Below, piece by piece: positions 1-7,984 of a stretch of DNA of 64,000 nt (position 1 is its first letter; the number at the start of each line of letters is the position of its first letter). This DNA comes from Clavaria fumosa (lineage: Eukaryota > Basidiomycota > Agaricomycetes > Agaricales > Clavariaceae): the NCBI GenBank assembly GCA_951802425.1, contig OX637799.1, forward strand, positions 1,054,001 through 1,118,000, written 5' to 3'. A program made the translations under genes and the position numbers. Under the pieces are notes generated by a model that saw only the letters and a program-made list of their open reading frames with translations, was not told the DNA's origin and made no database searches.

Positions 1-284
1 CAATACTTGTCAAAGTGTGTGGGTGTTCTGGCCCAAGTATCCTCTTGCTCATTTCCATCACTTGCACTTGTGCTTCATCCAACTTCCCCTGATTCCTGTA
101 CATGGTTGCCAGATTGGCAATACTTGTCAAAGTGTCTGGGTGCTCTGGCCCAGATATCTTCTTCCTCAGTTCAATGTATATGACAGTGAGGAAGGGGTGT
201 AGTGGCACTTCTGATGGTGGCCAGAAATTCTGCATGTTGGTTGGGTCAATGATGAGCAATGGGGATGCAACTGGATGAAGTAGC
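1..284 (-). pseudogene. TPR-repeat protein fragment (NLR/kinesin-light-chain-like)
   Basis: Read on the minus strand, this stretch is open and encodes tetratricopeptide repeats of the kinesin-light-chain type, with the motif LGPEHPHTLTSIANLATMYR followed by NQGKLDEAQ. The motif block starts at 118 and again at 1, a period of 117 bp (39 residues). The usual spacing is 42, so one repeat has lost three residues. Such repeats mediate protein binding and in basidiomycetes are common at the C-terminus of NB-ARC or patatin NLR-like proteins. The reading frame runs into repeat R1 at about 284 without a start codon, and the other end leaves the window. It is therefore a 5'-truncated fragment. Family assignment is firm; the parent architecture is inferred. 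Confidence 0.7.
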
Positions 285-473
285 ACTTCAGGTAACCCCC
301 ACATGAGGGCTATTAGCCTTATTAAATTATAGGTGGAATTAGGGCTAATAGCCCCCTTTGGTATAGTGTGTTGTGTGCTTGGGATAGTGCACTGGATGCA
401 TGGGATAGTTCTTAAAAGTGCACCAAAGTGATCAACTGCACAGTGCACAATCCCAAGTGCCAGGCCTAGGGCA
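284..473 (+). repeat. Repeat R1, copy 1
   Basis: A repeat of about 190 bp present again in opposite orientation at 41744-41934. It contains an imperfect hairpin, GGGCTATTAGCC facing GGGCTAATAGCC. The two copies agree from the CACTTC/GAAGTG edge to the sequence CCAGGCCT and diverge outside. R1 interrupts the TPR reading frame at its left edge, which suggests it is one end of a mobile element. No coding capacity was seen. Confidence 0.7.
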
Positions 474-714
474 GAGCGTGGGTATACCCATGGGTATCCA
501 AGGCTCTACCCATACCCATACCCGCACAGTACCCACACCCATGACCCGTGTGGGTTTACCCATCATTTTGAGCCCAAGAACATTCAAATTGGACCAGAAT
601 TGGGAGAGATATGATCTAAGCAATGAATTCATTGTATCTCAGCCAATTCTGATCTGATTTGGATGTTTTTGAGCTTGTTTTGAAGCTGACGGAGTCCTGA
701 GGAGTCCAACTGGA
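474..714. other. Repeat-like spacer between R1 and LTR2
   Basis: Holds a block rich in ACCCAT/GGGTAT (about 478-560), which is partly self-complementary, and at its right edge one unit of a GGAGTCCTGAGGAG satellite that abuts LTR2 copy 1. No gene was recognised. Confidence 0.4.
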
Positions 715-1061
715 TGTCAGGCTTGTGACAGCAAAACCCCTTTGGTGTGCAAGGGTAGAGCGAAGGGTCTGTTCAGTTTCTAATGCTAGTCGATAGTCCT
801 GGCGGACTTGTCTCTCGATGTGCAGGGAATACTCCTGCAGTAGTCGAAGTGTCTGGTAATAGGTCTGGGGATTGGCTCGGAGTAGTTGGTCCTTTATCCA
901 AGTCCTGGTATACCTTTGGTAATACTCGAACTGATAGAGGTTCTGCTCAATCGATGGGTGGCTGGTGAAACTCTCAGGAGGGATGACTTGCGACCTTAAA
1001 GGTGGGAAGACGAATCCTTCCAGTGCGAAGTTCTCAGCAGTGACGTTTGCTGTCAGACTTA

Positions 1062-1276
1062 CAGTGAGGGACAAAACTGTTGCAATGTTGAGTCATTTTG
1101 CATTATTATCCATGTTATGTAACATTTAAGAAGGGTAAAATTAAGTAAAAATATACACTGGATAGACCTACTTCTTGGCTATATTTCAGCTTTTATCTCA
1201 TCCAGATCTATCCATTATTCATTAAGAAAATAAATATTTTGTATGCGGGTAGCATTGCAACAGTTTTGTCCCTCAC
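1062..1276 (+). repeat. mariner-1 terminal inverted repeat, first end
   Basis: A terminal region of about 212 bp whose outer motif CAGTGAGGGACAAAACTG recurs at its inner edge (1250-1276) in the opposite orientation. The end is thus itself bounded by inverted motifs. It mirrors 2481-2691. Confidence 0.85.
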
Positions 1277-1303
1277 AGTTCAGGGTAAAGAAAACTCTAT
1301 TTA

Positions 1304-2320
1304 TCAGTATTTGGTATGGCCCCCTTTGGCCTTTAACACTGCCTCAACTCTCCTAGGCATACTTTTGATAAGTCCCTGGCACACTGATGCATCTATCCCA
1401 TTCCACTCCTTCTCCACCCTGTCCCAAAGCTCCAGTATTCCACCAGGTGGCTTGTCATATGCCCCAAGCTTCTTCTTCAGGTGATTCCATAAATGTTCAA
1501 TAGGATTGAGGTCTGGGGACTGTGCTGGCCATGAGAGGACCTTGAAACTATTGTCTTGGAACCAAGCCTTGGCCTTCTTGCTGACATGTTTGGGGTCATT
1601 GTCCTGTTGGAAGATGACATCTCTGGAAGTTTTGTCATAATAGGTGAGGCTGGCTTGAAGATCCTCCTCCAAGATTTTGGTGTAGAGCTCTGCATCCATC
1701 CTACCATCAATCTTGACTGCATAGCCAGGTCCTTCCCACATCATGCACCCCCACATCATCAGAGATCCCCCCCCAAACTTCCTAGTCCCCTGCACAAGCC
1801 TATCACTCAGGCCCTCCCCTGCCTTTTTCCACACCCATCTCCTCCCATCTGAACCAAAACGATTAATCTTGGTCTCATCAGACCAGACAACCTTCTTCCA
1901 ATCCTCCACAGTCCAATCTTGGTGGCTGACAGCAAAATCCATCCTCTCCTTCCTGTGTCTCTGAGACAGTGAGGGTTTCTTCTGCTTCACCACAGCTTTC
2001 ATCCCAGCCTTCTGCAAGCCACGACGTACAGTTTTGGAGGAGAGGGGCTGGTTGGTGATATCCTGAAGAGATTTGGTGATTTGGGTGGCATTCTCAGCCT
2101 TCTGGGATGAGATAAGGTGGAGGGCATAGCGAATGTTGGCATCAGAGAGGAGGGAGGGTCGACCACCAAGGGATTTGGAAAGGGAGGAACGATGTTTGGA
2201 GCGAAGCCTGGAGATGGTGCTGGTGTGGACTCCAGTCAGAGAGGATATCTGATGGGCAGAGTGCCCAGAATCAAGCAGAGAAAGGATGTGATTAGCCTGA
2301 GTAGTGGTGAGGGGCTTCAT
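1304..2320 (-). CDS. Tc1-family DD34E transposase, intact
   Basis: A 338-residue transposase that would bind the terminal repeats and catalyse cut-and-paste transposition into TA sites in the nucleus. The N-terminal third is an HTH region (HILSLLDSGHSAHQISSLTG, then GRPSLLS). The catalytic core shows WSDETKIN (first Asp), QQDNDPKH (second Asp) and WPAQSPDLNPIEHLW (Glu), with 34 residues between the second Asp and the Glu, i.e. DD34E. Length matches the usual Tc1 size of about 340. The start chosen is the Met of MKPLTTTQ; the frame extends upstream, but that part is not Tc1-like. No stop or frameshift was seen. Activity is inferred, not shown. Confidence 0.93.
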   Translation of the reverse strand: MKPLTTTQANHILSLLDSGHSAHQISSLTGVHTSTISRLRSKHRSSLSKSLGGRPSLLSDANIRYALHLISSQKAENATQITKSLQDITNQPLSSKTVRRGLQKAGMKAVVKQKKPSLSQRHRKERMDFAVSHQDWTVEDWKKVVWSDETKINRFGSDGRRWVWKKAGEGLSDRLVQGTRKFGGGSLMMWGCMMWEGPGYAVKIDGRMDAELYTKILEEDLQASLTYYDKTSRDVIFQQDNDPKHVSKKAKAWFQDNSFKVLSWPAQSPDLNPIEHLWNHLKKKLGAYDKPPGGILELWDRVEKEWNGIDASVCQGLIKSMPRRVEAVLKAKGGHTKY

Positions 2321-2480
2321 GCTGCTCTGAGCTCTGGGGGGAGGATGGTTGCACCCCAAGGGGGTGTATATATACCACAAAATGAACCAGTCACCTGACA
2401 TTGTTGATTGCAATGTGTGGCTGTGCTCTATTTTGTAGCAAATCAACAAAATCAGGTGACTTTGTACCATCAGACTGGAA

Positions 2481-2691
2481 GGGACAAAACTGTTGCAATG
2501 CTACCCCCACACAAAATATTTAATTCCTCAGTGATTAATGAATGGATTTATATGGGATAAATGTTGAAATATAGCCAGGAAGTAGGTCTATTTAAAGAAT
2601 ATTTTTAGCCAATTTTATCTCCAATATATGATATGTAATACAGATGACAATGCAAAATGACCAAACATTGCAACAGTTTTGTCCCTCACTG
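2481..2691 (-). repeat. mariner-1 terminal inverted repeat, second end
   Basis: Inverted copy of 1062-1276 with scattered mismatches. Inner motif GGGACAAAACTGTTGCAATG at 2481-2500; outer motif ends CCCTCACTG at 2691, followed by TA. Confidence 0.85.
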
Positions 2692-3168
2692 TAGTTGAGG
2701 TCTCTCAAATAAGTGTATAGATGAAAAGATCGAAGCTAGGGTACATGTGGGCTGGTCCCAGGTCTTATATACTCTAGCTATGGGCTGTACGTGATGTATG
2801 AGTCATTGATTAAATATTGGAATCTGATAGATGATCAGGAAAGCTGCGCGTTTGCACTGGAATGCTGAGTATGAGCAGTGTCGATCTTTGTTGGGATCCT
2901 TGTGATGATGATGTCATCACCGATCGGACAGGGTCCCTGCTTCGATGCATTACATCACGGTCGGTTGCGTCTGATCTTGTTGGGGATAAGATCAGAGGAT
3001 CAGATGATCTGTGATCGAGCTGTTCTGAGTCATGATCACTTGATCGATCGGTGTGATGCAGTGATCGAGTGAAACTGATCTTTGATCAAAGATCTTCTTA
3101 GGGGTGATCGTGTCTGGTGGATAGGGGTTTGCCCAATTGAGGTTGAGATCAGCCTGTGGCAGTTACTG

Positions 3169-3519
3169 GATAAAAGGACGGTCTTCCTCCTCTCGCCGTC
3201 TCTTCAGAGTCTGCCTGTTATGTGTTTCCAAGGTCACCACCTTGTCGAGTTCTTCCACAGCTCCTCCCTCTTCACTCCCCGCACTGGGATTAAACTCTCC
3301 TGCAATACCTTCCATTGGTGGGTTCAACTTGTCCCTGCTGATGCGGACCTTTACTGGGTCCTTGACCAATGCTTTGCCTGTGGGGATCCCTCCCACCTTG
3401 TCAAGGATTGCTCTTTGACTCAAGGTCCTTATCGGTGTATCTGTGACCTTCTCAAGGATCCTCATGGTGAGTTAGCCAAGTTGCTTCTCTCTGTCTCCAG
3501 TAAGTCTGATTCTTTATAG
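3169..3519 (+). CDS. LTR2-encoded CCHC zinc-knuckle protein (copy 1)
   Basis: Encodes a protein of at least 116 residues with one retroviral-type zinc knuckle, CFACGDPSHLVKDC (C-x2-C-x4-H-x4-C), preceded by LDKRTVFLLSPSLQSLP. The same reading frame is kept in copy 2 (45646-45999), with mostly CpG-transition differences. Knuckles of this type bind nucleic acid in Gag proteins. The rest of the protein is not recognisable as a capsid, so function is unknown. It lies antisense to the LTR2 TATA promoter. A real N-terminus is uncertain because the frame is open upstream. Confidence 0.5.
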   Translation, partial: DKRTVFLLSPSLQSLPVMCFQGHHLVEFFHSSSLFTPRTGIKLSCNTFHWWVQLVPADADLYWVLDQCFACGDPSHLVKDCSLTQGPYRCICDLLKDPHGELAKLLLSVSSKSDSL

Positions 3520-3691
3520 ATTGGGACTGGGCTCCTCCCCATCCTCCCTTGCCAACCGTCTGGGCCACCACCCCTTGGGGTGATCAGGGTACCTGGTACC
3601 AAGGTGGGCAGGATTGGGCTGAGATCGGTTCTGGTCCTGTACATCCGGCTTACCATCCTCAGGTCCAGATCTCCAACCTCTGGATACCCCA

Positions 3692-4006
3692 TTGGTGGCG
3701 CCTCCTCTGTCGCCCTCCCTTCCTACCATTGACCTCCCCCCCGCCTATTCCTCCCTCCTGTCTCCTACTCTGGACAACGAAGGTCCTCTTGGTGCTGTGC
3801 AAGATCTGCGAGAGGCTGCCCTAGAGGCAGGAATCTGGGATGGTCAGTTCGCCTCCCATCCCTTGAGGGTTGCCCTTGGGTTCATGGGTGAGTCTGACTT
3901 CTCAGACTCTTTGGATGAGTCATGGGAAGAGGAGTCTTGGGGATCTGAGTATGGCACCTTGGGCTCCTCCCTTGATGAAGAGGGGTCTTGGCTTTCTTTC
4001 GTGTAG
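3692..4006 (+). CDS. LTR2-encoded acidic 104-aa ORF (copy 1)
   Basis: A 104-codon ORF ending in a Ser/Glu/Asp-rich tail (ESDFSDSLDESWEEESWGSE). It is conserved at the same length in LTR2 copy 2 (45159-45473). It lies just downstream of the zinc-knuckle ORF on the same strand and may be a second exon of the same gene; no convincing intron joins them. No known family was recognised. Confidence 0.4.
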   Translation: MVAPPLSPSLPTIDLPPAYSSLLSPTLDNEGPLGAVQDLREAALEAGIWDGQFASHPLRVALGFMGESDFSDSLDESWEEESWGSEYGTLGSSLDEEGSWLSFV

Positions 4007-4072
4007 ATAAGTATTGTACTTATCTTGCAATAAAATATATAGCTGGGGTTTAGCCCCTTGTTCGCCTGATTT

Positions 4073-4719
4073 TGGGGGGGGGGCAACCCCCACCAAAGCC
4101 ACGTGATGCTTATGTAATCAACTCCACACCTAAAATCCTCATTTGAGTGACACAAAACATAATAAAATTATTTCTCAATGAATTCTGAAGCTATACACCC
4201 AGTTTTTTAAAAAAACATACACTAAAATTGCTGGAGTATTTGATGGTATAATTAAAATCAAGATCCCTTTACATGTGCTCAAGATATTGATGAAATTAAT
4301 GACTGTTGATGTTGTTAATTCACCTCTGGGAGCAATGTCATGTGTGACTTCATCAATGCATCACACTTGGCTGCCTGATGTTGCAAGGACTTTTCCAGCT
4401 TCCACACACATTTTGAGGCTTCATCTTAGTGAGACAAAATGTTTCTAAATTTATTTAGAAAAGAATGTTGAAGATAGATTTTTATATATTTTATTTGTTC
4501 TTGAGATGGTAATATTATCTTGAAAACAAGGCTATTTTAAAAAAATCTATCTTCAACATTTTGTTTAAAACATTTTTCTGAGCAATTCCTCTCACTGAAG
4601 CTAAGCTCAGAAATGTGTGTGGAAGGCAGAATTTCAGTCACACTTTTTGTGTCACTGCTCTAGCAGACAGCAACAACAGGTACAAACAAAGCAAGTTTGG
4701 CAGGTGTTGCCCCCCCCCA
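4073..4719. mobile_element. Non-autonomous DNA transposon with poly-G terminal repeats
   Basis: A 647-bp insertion flanked by CTGATTT (4066-4072 and 4720-4726). The uninterrupted site is in LTR2 copy 2 near 45095-45105. Ends are TGGGGGGGGGGCAAC and GTTGCCCCCCCCCA. A 7-bp (possibly 8-bp) duplication suggests a hAT-like or related superfamily; the ends are not classical hAT. Inside, 4396-4627 is largely self-complementary (arms with CTTCCACACACATTTT and with GAAGATAGATTTTT). No ORF. Confidence 0.75.
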
Positions 4720-4795
4720 CTGATTTGCATGGTGTTTCTTAAGTTAAAGGATTGAAATTTGCTAGCCTGATAGTACAGATGACGCTTTCATGACA

Positions 4796-5840
4796 CTATC
4801 ACTGCCTGTTGACAACCTGTGCCATCAGAATAGCAGCTGAAGTCTGTAGTACTCATGTTATAAAATCCCTGGCCTGGGCTGAAACTAATTGTGTGATAAA
4901 GTGTCCTTAGTGACACCACACAAATGGTGCAGTAAAAGTGTCCTTTATAGCACTTCTGCTGTACTAGCAGTGTAATGAAAGTGACTGTCCCATTGGAACA
5001 ATAAGGTGATTTTTCATGATGCTCTGACTATCTCATTGTTACTGTGGCAGTGTCACAGAGGACACTGTCACTGTATTGATGGTAGGTTTGTCTTTTAGCC
5101 CCCATATCCAACCTTATTTTACTGATATACATGTATAGTAGCAGGATGAATATAAACATGACCACACCTGCTCCAACAACCTACAGCCTCCATGCTATCC
5201 ATCATCCACCTCCCACCATGCAAGGCAATTGTGACTTCTCTTACTAAACAGATGTCACCAAATAAAATTTAATTACCCTACACTATTGTTGTCATACTGT
5301 TATTATTTCAGAATAATTTTTTTGTTTGGCCAATGCTATAGGTGAGCAGTTCCCTGTTGGTGCAAGAGCTCAAGCTGATGTACCACAGCCCAGATAGGCA
5401 AGTGGCTGTCAGCATCTTCAAAAGATTAAGATAAAGTGTGAGACTGGAAAGAAACTTGGGCTGGGTGAGTGGAGGGCTGTGCCTACTGCCTAGTCTTGAG
5501 GTGGGACTGGACACTGGACAGCAGGCAGTGCTGCCAGTGTTATTGATAGTGTATTATGTACATTGTGGTATGGTATTATGTAATCCATAGTGACACCACC
5601 ACTTCTGTCATCAGCTGCCAACCATTACATTGCCTGTTTGGTTGCTTCTGTCTTTGAATCTGTGGGAGGCAGGTAATACTAAATGTGGTGATCCTGATGT
5701 CTTCCAATGACGGATATCCAGGTTCCCTCTGTGTCATCCCATCTGCAATGTGTAATTACCAAATATATCCAGAAACCATGGCTGAGCCAGCCCAGAGCTG
5801 CTTTGAGCCTGGAAGATGCCAACTACTAATAGTGTGACAA
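4796..5840. other. No gene seen
   Basis: AT-rich spacer between LTR2 copy 1 and a minisatellite. It has scattered GTGTCACT/AGTGACAC motifs but no convincing ORF, RNA gene or transposon end. Confidence 0.4.
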
Positions 5841-6035
5841 TTACACTGTCCTTTGTGACACTTGCCATGTCCTTTGTGACACTTACACTGTCCTTGGTGA
5901 CACTTACACTGTCCTTTGTGATACTTACACTGTCCTTGGTGGTCCTTTGTGATGCTTACACTGTCCCTTGTAATACTCACACTGTCCTTTGTGACACTTA
6001 CTGTCCTTTGTGATACTTTGGTGACACTTACCCTG
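5841..6035. repeat. 21-bp minisatellite (CTGTCCTTTGTGACACTTA type)
   Basis: About nine imperfect 21-bp units built on CACTGTCCTTTGTGACACTT. Because 21 is a multiple of three, it is open in several frames, but the predicted Cys/His/Lys-rich peptides are an artefact of the repeat. It ends shortly before the 5' LTR of Gypsy A. Confidence 0.8.
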
Positions 6036-6057
6036 CACTAATGGTGCAGTGACATGG

Positions 6058-6346
6058 TGTTAAGATCACTTACATAAGCCATCCCAAAGAGGAGTTATGG
6101 AGAAACTGGGGAGGGTTGTTGGAAGGTCACATGACCTGTGGCTGGGTCAGATTATGTAATCATAGAAGATCACATGACCTGGGGCCTGGGTGCATCACGT
6201 GATCTGGGTCCGAGCATGGGAACGCTGGCAAGTGCCAAAGCATTCGCTATAAGTACTTTCGCTTTTCCTTTTTTGTACTCTTTTCCCCTTATCTTAGTAT
6301 TGTCATCATGACCTTACCCCTAAGTTGTGTGAGACCCAGTCTGATA
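6058..6346 (+). repeat. Gypsy A 5' LTR
   Basis: 289 bp, TGTTAAGATC to CAGTCTGATA. It carries a TATAAGTA box and the putative transcript start ATCTTAGTATT (6291-6301). Ends are TG..TA rather than TG..CA. Confidence 0.9.
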
Positions 6347-6347
6347 T

Positions 6348-6358
6348 AATACTAAGAT
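6348..6358 (+). promoter_or_regulatory. Self-complementary primer-binding site, Gypsy A
   Basis: AATACTAAGAT, one base after the LTR end, is the exact reverse complement of ATCTTAGTATT at 6291-6301, the predicted 5' end of the transcript. This is the Tf1/sushi self-priming layout. Confidence 0.75.
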
Positions 6359-6923
6359 CTGCTTGTCCACCCTAGCCCCATGTCCTAACCCAGCTAGCCT
6401 GGACCCTTAATCTCAAACTGTGACATGTTGTCACAGCTCAGCCCCTATCATCCTCTTCTTCTTTACCCTGCCCACGGTGTGTAACAGAACTGCGCAAAAT
6501 TTTTACTGTGTGTAGATACACATGACCAGACCTGGAGGAAGTCTACTGTGACCCTCCCCAAGTGATACCGAGTGCCCAAGGCCTGGAACTTTATTTTACA
6601 GCCACCATACCCCTCCCAGTGAATCGTGTAGTGTACAGGGCATGGAAAGGCCCTCTACATAGTCTTTCTGTAGTTTCCTGGTCCAGTGGAAAGGGCCCTT
6701 GCTCTGTGACCATTGTCAGAAGGGCGCATGGGCAACTCATTAAGAGTTGTGGGGTGACCACCTGGGACACCTTTTGGGCCCCACATTAGCAATAGTTTCA
6801 TAGAACAAGAGTTCCATAGATACATAAGTACCTAGAAGAGCAGCCTGAGAGGACAGGACTGTTAAGAGATCGAAGAAATCCTGAGTGCCCAAGGCCCGGA
6901 ACCTTATTTTACAGTGCCATAGA

Positions 6924-7915
6924 ATGATGCTGGACCTAGCTGTTGCCCCCTTTGATGGGCAGAAAAGGAACTTTTGTATGTTCCTCCAATCCCTTTGCCT
7001 CCTGTTTATGGCGAACCCGACTGTCTATGCTGTGGACCTGGTGAAGGTCCTTTGTGCTCTGAGCAAAATTACTGGAGAAGGATTTGCTGCAGAGTGGGCA
7101 AATATGAAGGCAGAAGAGATCCTGGGTAGTGGTGAAGCTGGAACCTGGGCAGAGTTTGTGGAGGAGATGAAGCATGCATTCAATGACCCGAATGACTGTG
7201 CGACTGCCCTTGCCGATATTGCAGGGTTGAAACAGGGTGCCACAACAGCACCGGAGTTCTTTGCAAAATTCGAGACACTGTTCCAATGGGTGAAGTTGAG
7301 TGCAGAGAAGGACTCAGGAATCCTAGTCCATTGGCTGGAGTTGAACCTGAGTAGGAGGTTGGTGGAGAGAATCTATGGTGTCACCCCAATGCCAGAGACA
7401 TATGGAGGATGGAAAGTGCTGGCAGAAAGACTGGATGCCCAGCAAAGGCAATTTGACATGATAGTCATGGAACGGACACTGCGACCCATCACGACCCCTG
7501 CGCGACCTTTCGCAACCCCCGTGCAACCCACTGCGACCTTTCCACGACCTGCCACAACCCTCTTGTGCCCTCTGAATGTGGCCATGGGCTGTGGATGTGC
7601 CCCTGCTGATGAGAGACATTGTTTCCAATGCCACCAGATTGGGCATGCTGTCTGATTCTGTCCCCTGCCCAATATGCATCTGCAGGTCCCAAGGGCCCAA
7701 ACCCATGCAGTACCAGGTGCCCCCTGAATGGTGGAGGAGTATGAGAAAGAGATTGCGCAGCTCTGAGCCTGCCTGGAGCCATATGAGAAAGAGAGGAGGG
7801 CTCCTGCTGGGGAGAAGAACTGTGCCAGCCCCCATTCCATCCCTGTGCCTGCTGCAAGTATACCCTGATATACTATCTTGCAGCGGAGACATACCCAAAT
7901 TGGGGCTGAGGTGAA
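6924..7915 (+). pseudogene. Gag of Gypsy A, broken
   Basis: Structural protein of the retrotransposon particle. The capsid-like part (LAVAPFDGQKRNFCMFLQSL, then TYGGWKVLAERLDAQQ) is open to the zinc knuckle, CFQCHQIGHAV, where a TGA replaces the Arg codon present in copies B and C. The frame shifts repeatedly after 7655. At the position where copies B and C have a TGA, this copy has CAA (FQWVKLS), so the ancestral codon was probably CGA. Confidence 0.85.
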
Positions 7916-7984
7916 GGAGGAAGTGAGGCTGGCAGAGCACCCAACCATGGTGCAGCCAGAAGTGGGGAAACACATGCCATGAGA

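Larger units (their letters stand above)
1062..2691 (-). mobile_element. Tc1/mariner transposon (mariner-1), apparently complete
   Basis: A 1630-bp element flanked by TA (1060-1061 and 2692-2693). Its ends are inverted copies of about 212 bp starting CAGTGAGGGACAAAACTG. The empty site is visible in LTR2 copy 2, where CTCAACTAAGTCTGACAG (TA at 46472-46473) is uninterrupted. The element encodes one intact 338-aa transposase. Intact ends, an intact ORF and a clean TA duplication suggest a recent insertion. Confidence 0.93.
715..4795 (-). mobile_element. LTR2 copy 1: 1.8-kb TG..CA element with two later insertions
   Basis: Reads TGTCAGGC at 715 and CATGACA at 4795, matching the ends of the undisturbed copy 2 (45024-46818) in opposite orientation. 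Removing the mariner plus its TA and the MITE plus its 7-bp duplication leaves 1793 bp, against 1795 bp in copy 2. The 5-bp flanks here (CTGGA and CTATC) do not match, so this copy lacks a visible target duplication. It was either moved by recombination or is an LTR left from a longer element. It carries a TATA-containing promoter (about 2765, minus strand) and, on the other strand, a zinc-knuckle ORF and an acidic ORF. Confidence 0.8.

Noticed and set aside
5756..6013. Cys/His/Lys-rich ORF resembling a metallothionein or zinc-finger array
   Set aside because: It is a translation of the 21-bp minisatellite. The spacing of Cys and His follows the DNA repeat and there is no start context or homologue.
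6030..6062. Target duplication for Gypsy A (CATGG at the 5' side)
   Set aside because: The 3' flank (ATCGG) does not match. CATGG also precedes the 5' LTR of copy B, but with no matching 3' flank there either, so no duplication can be claimed.
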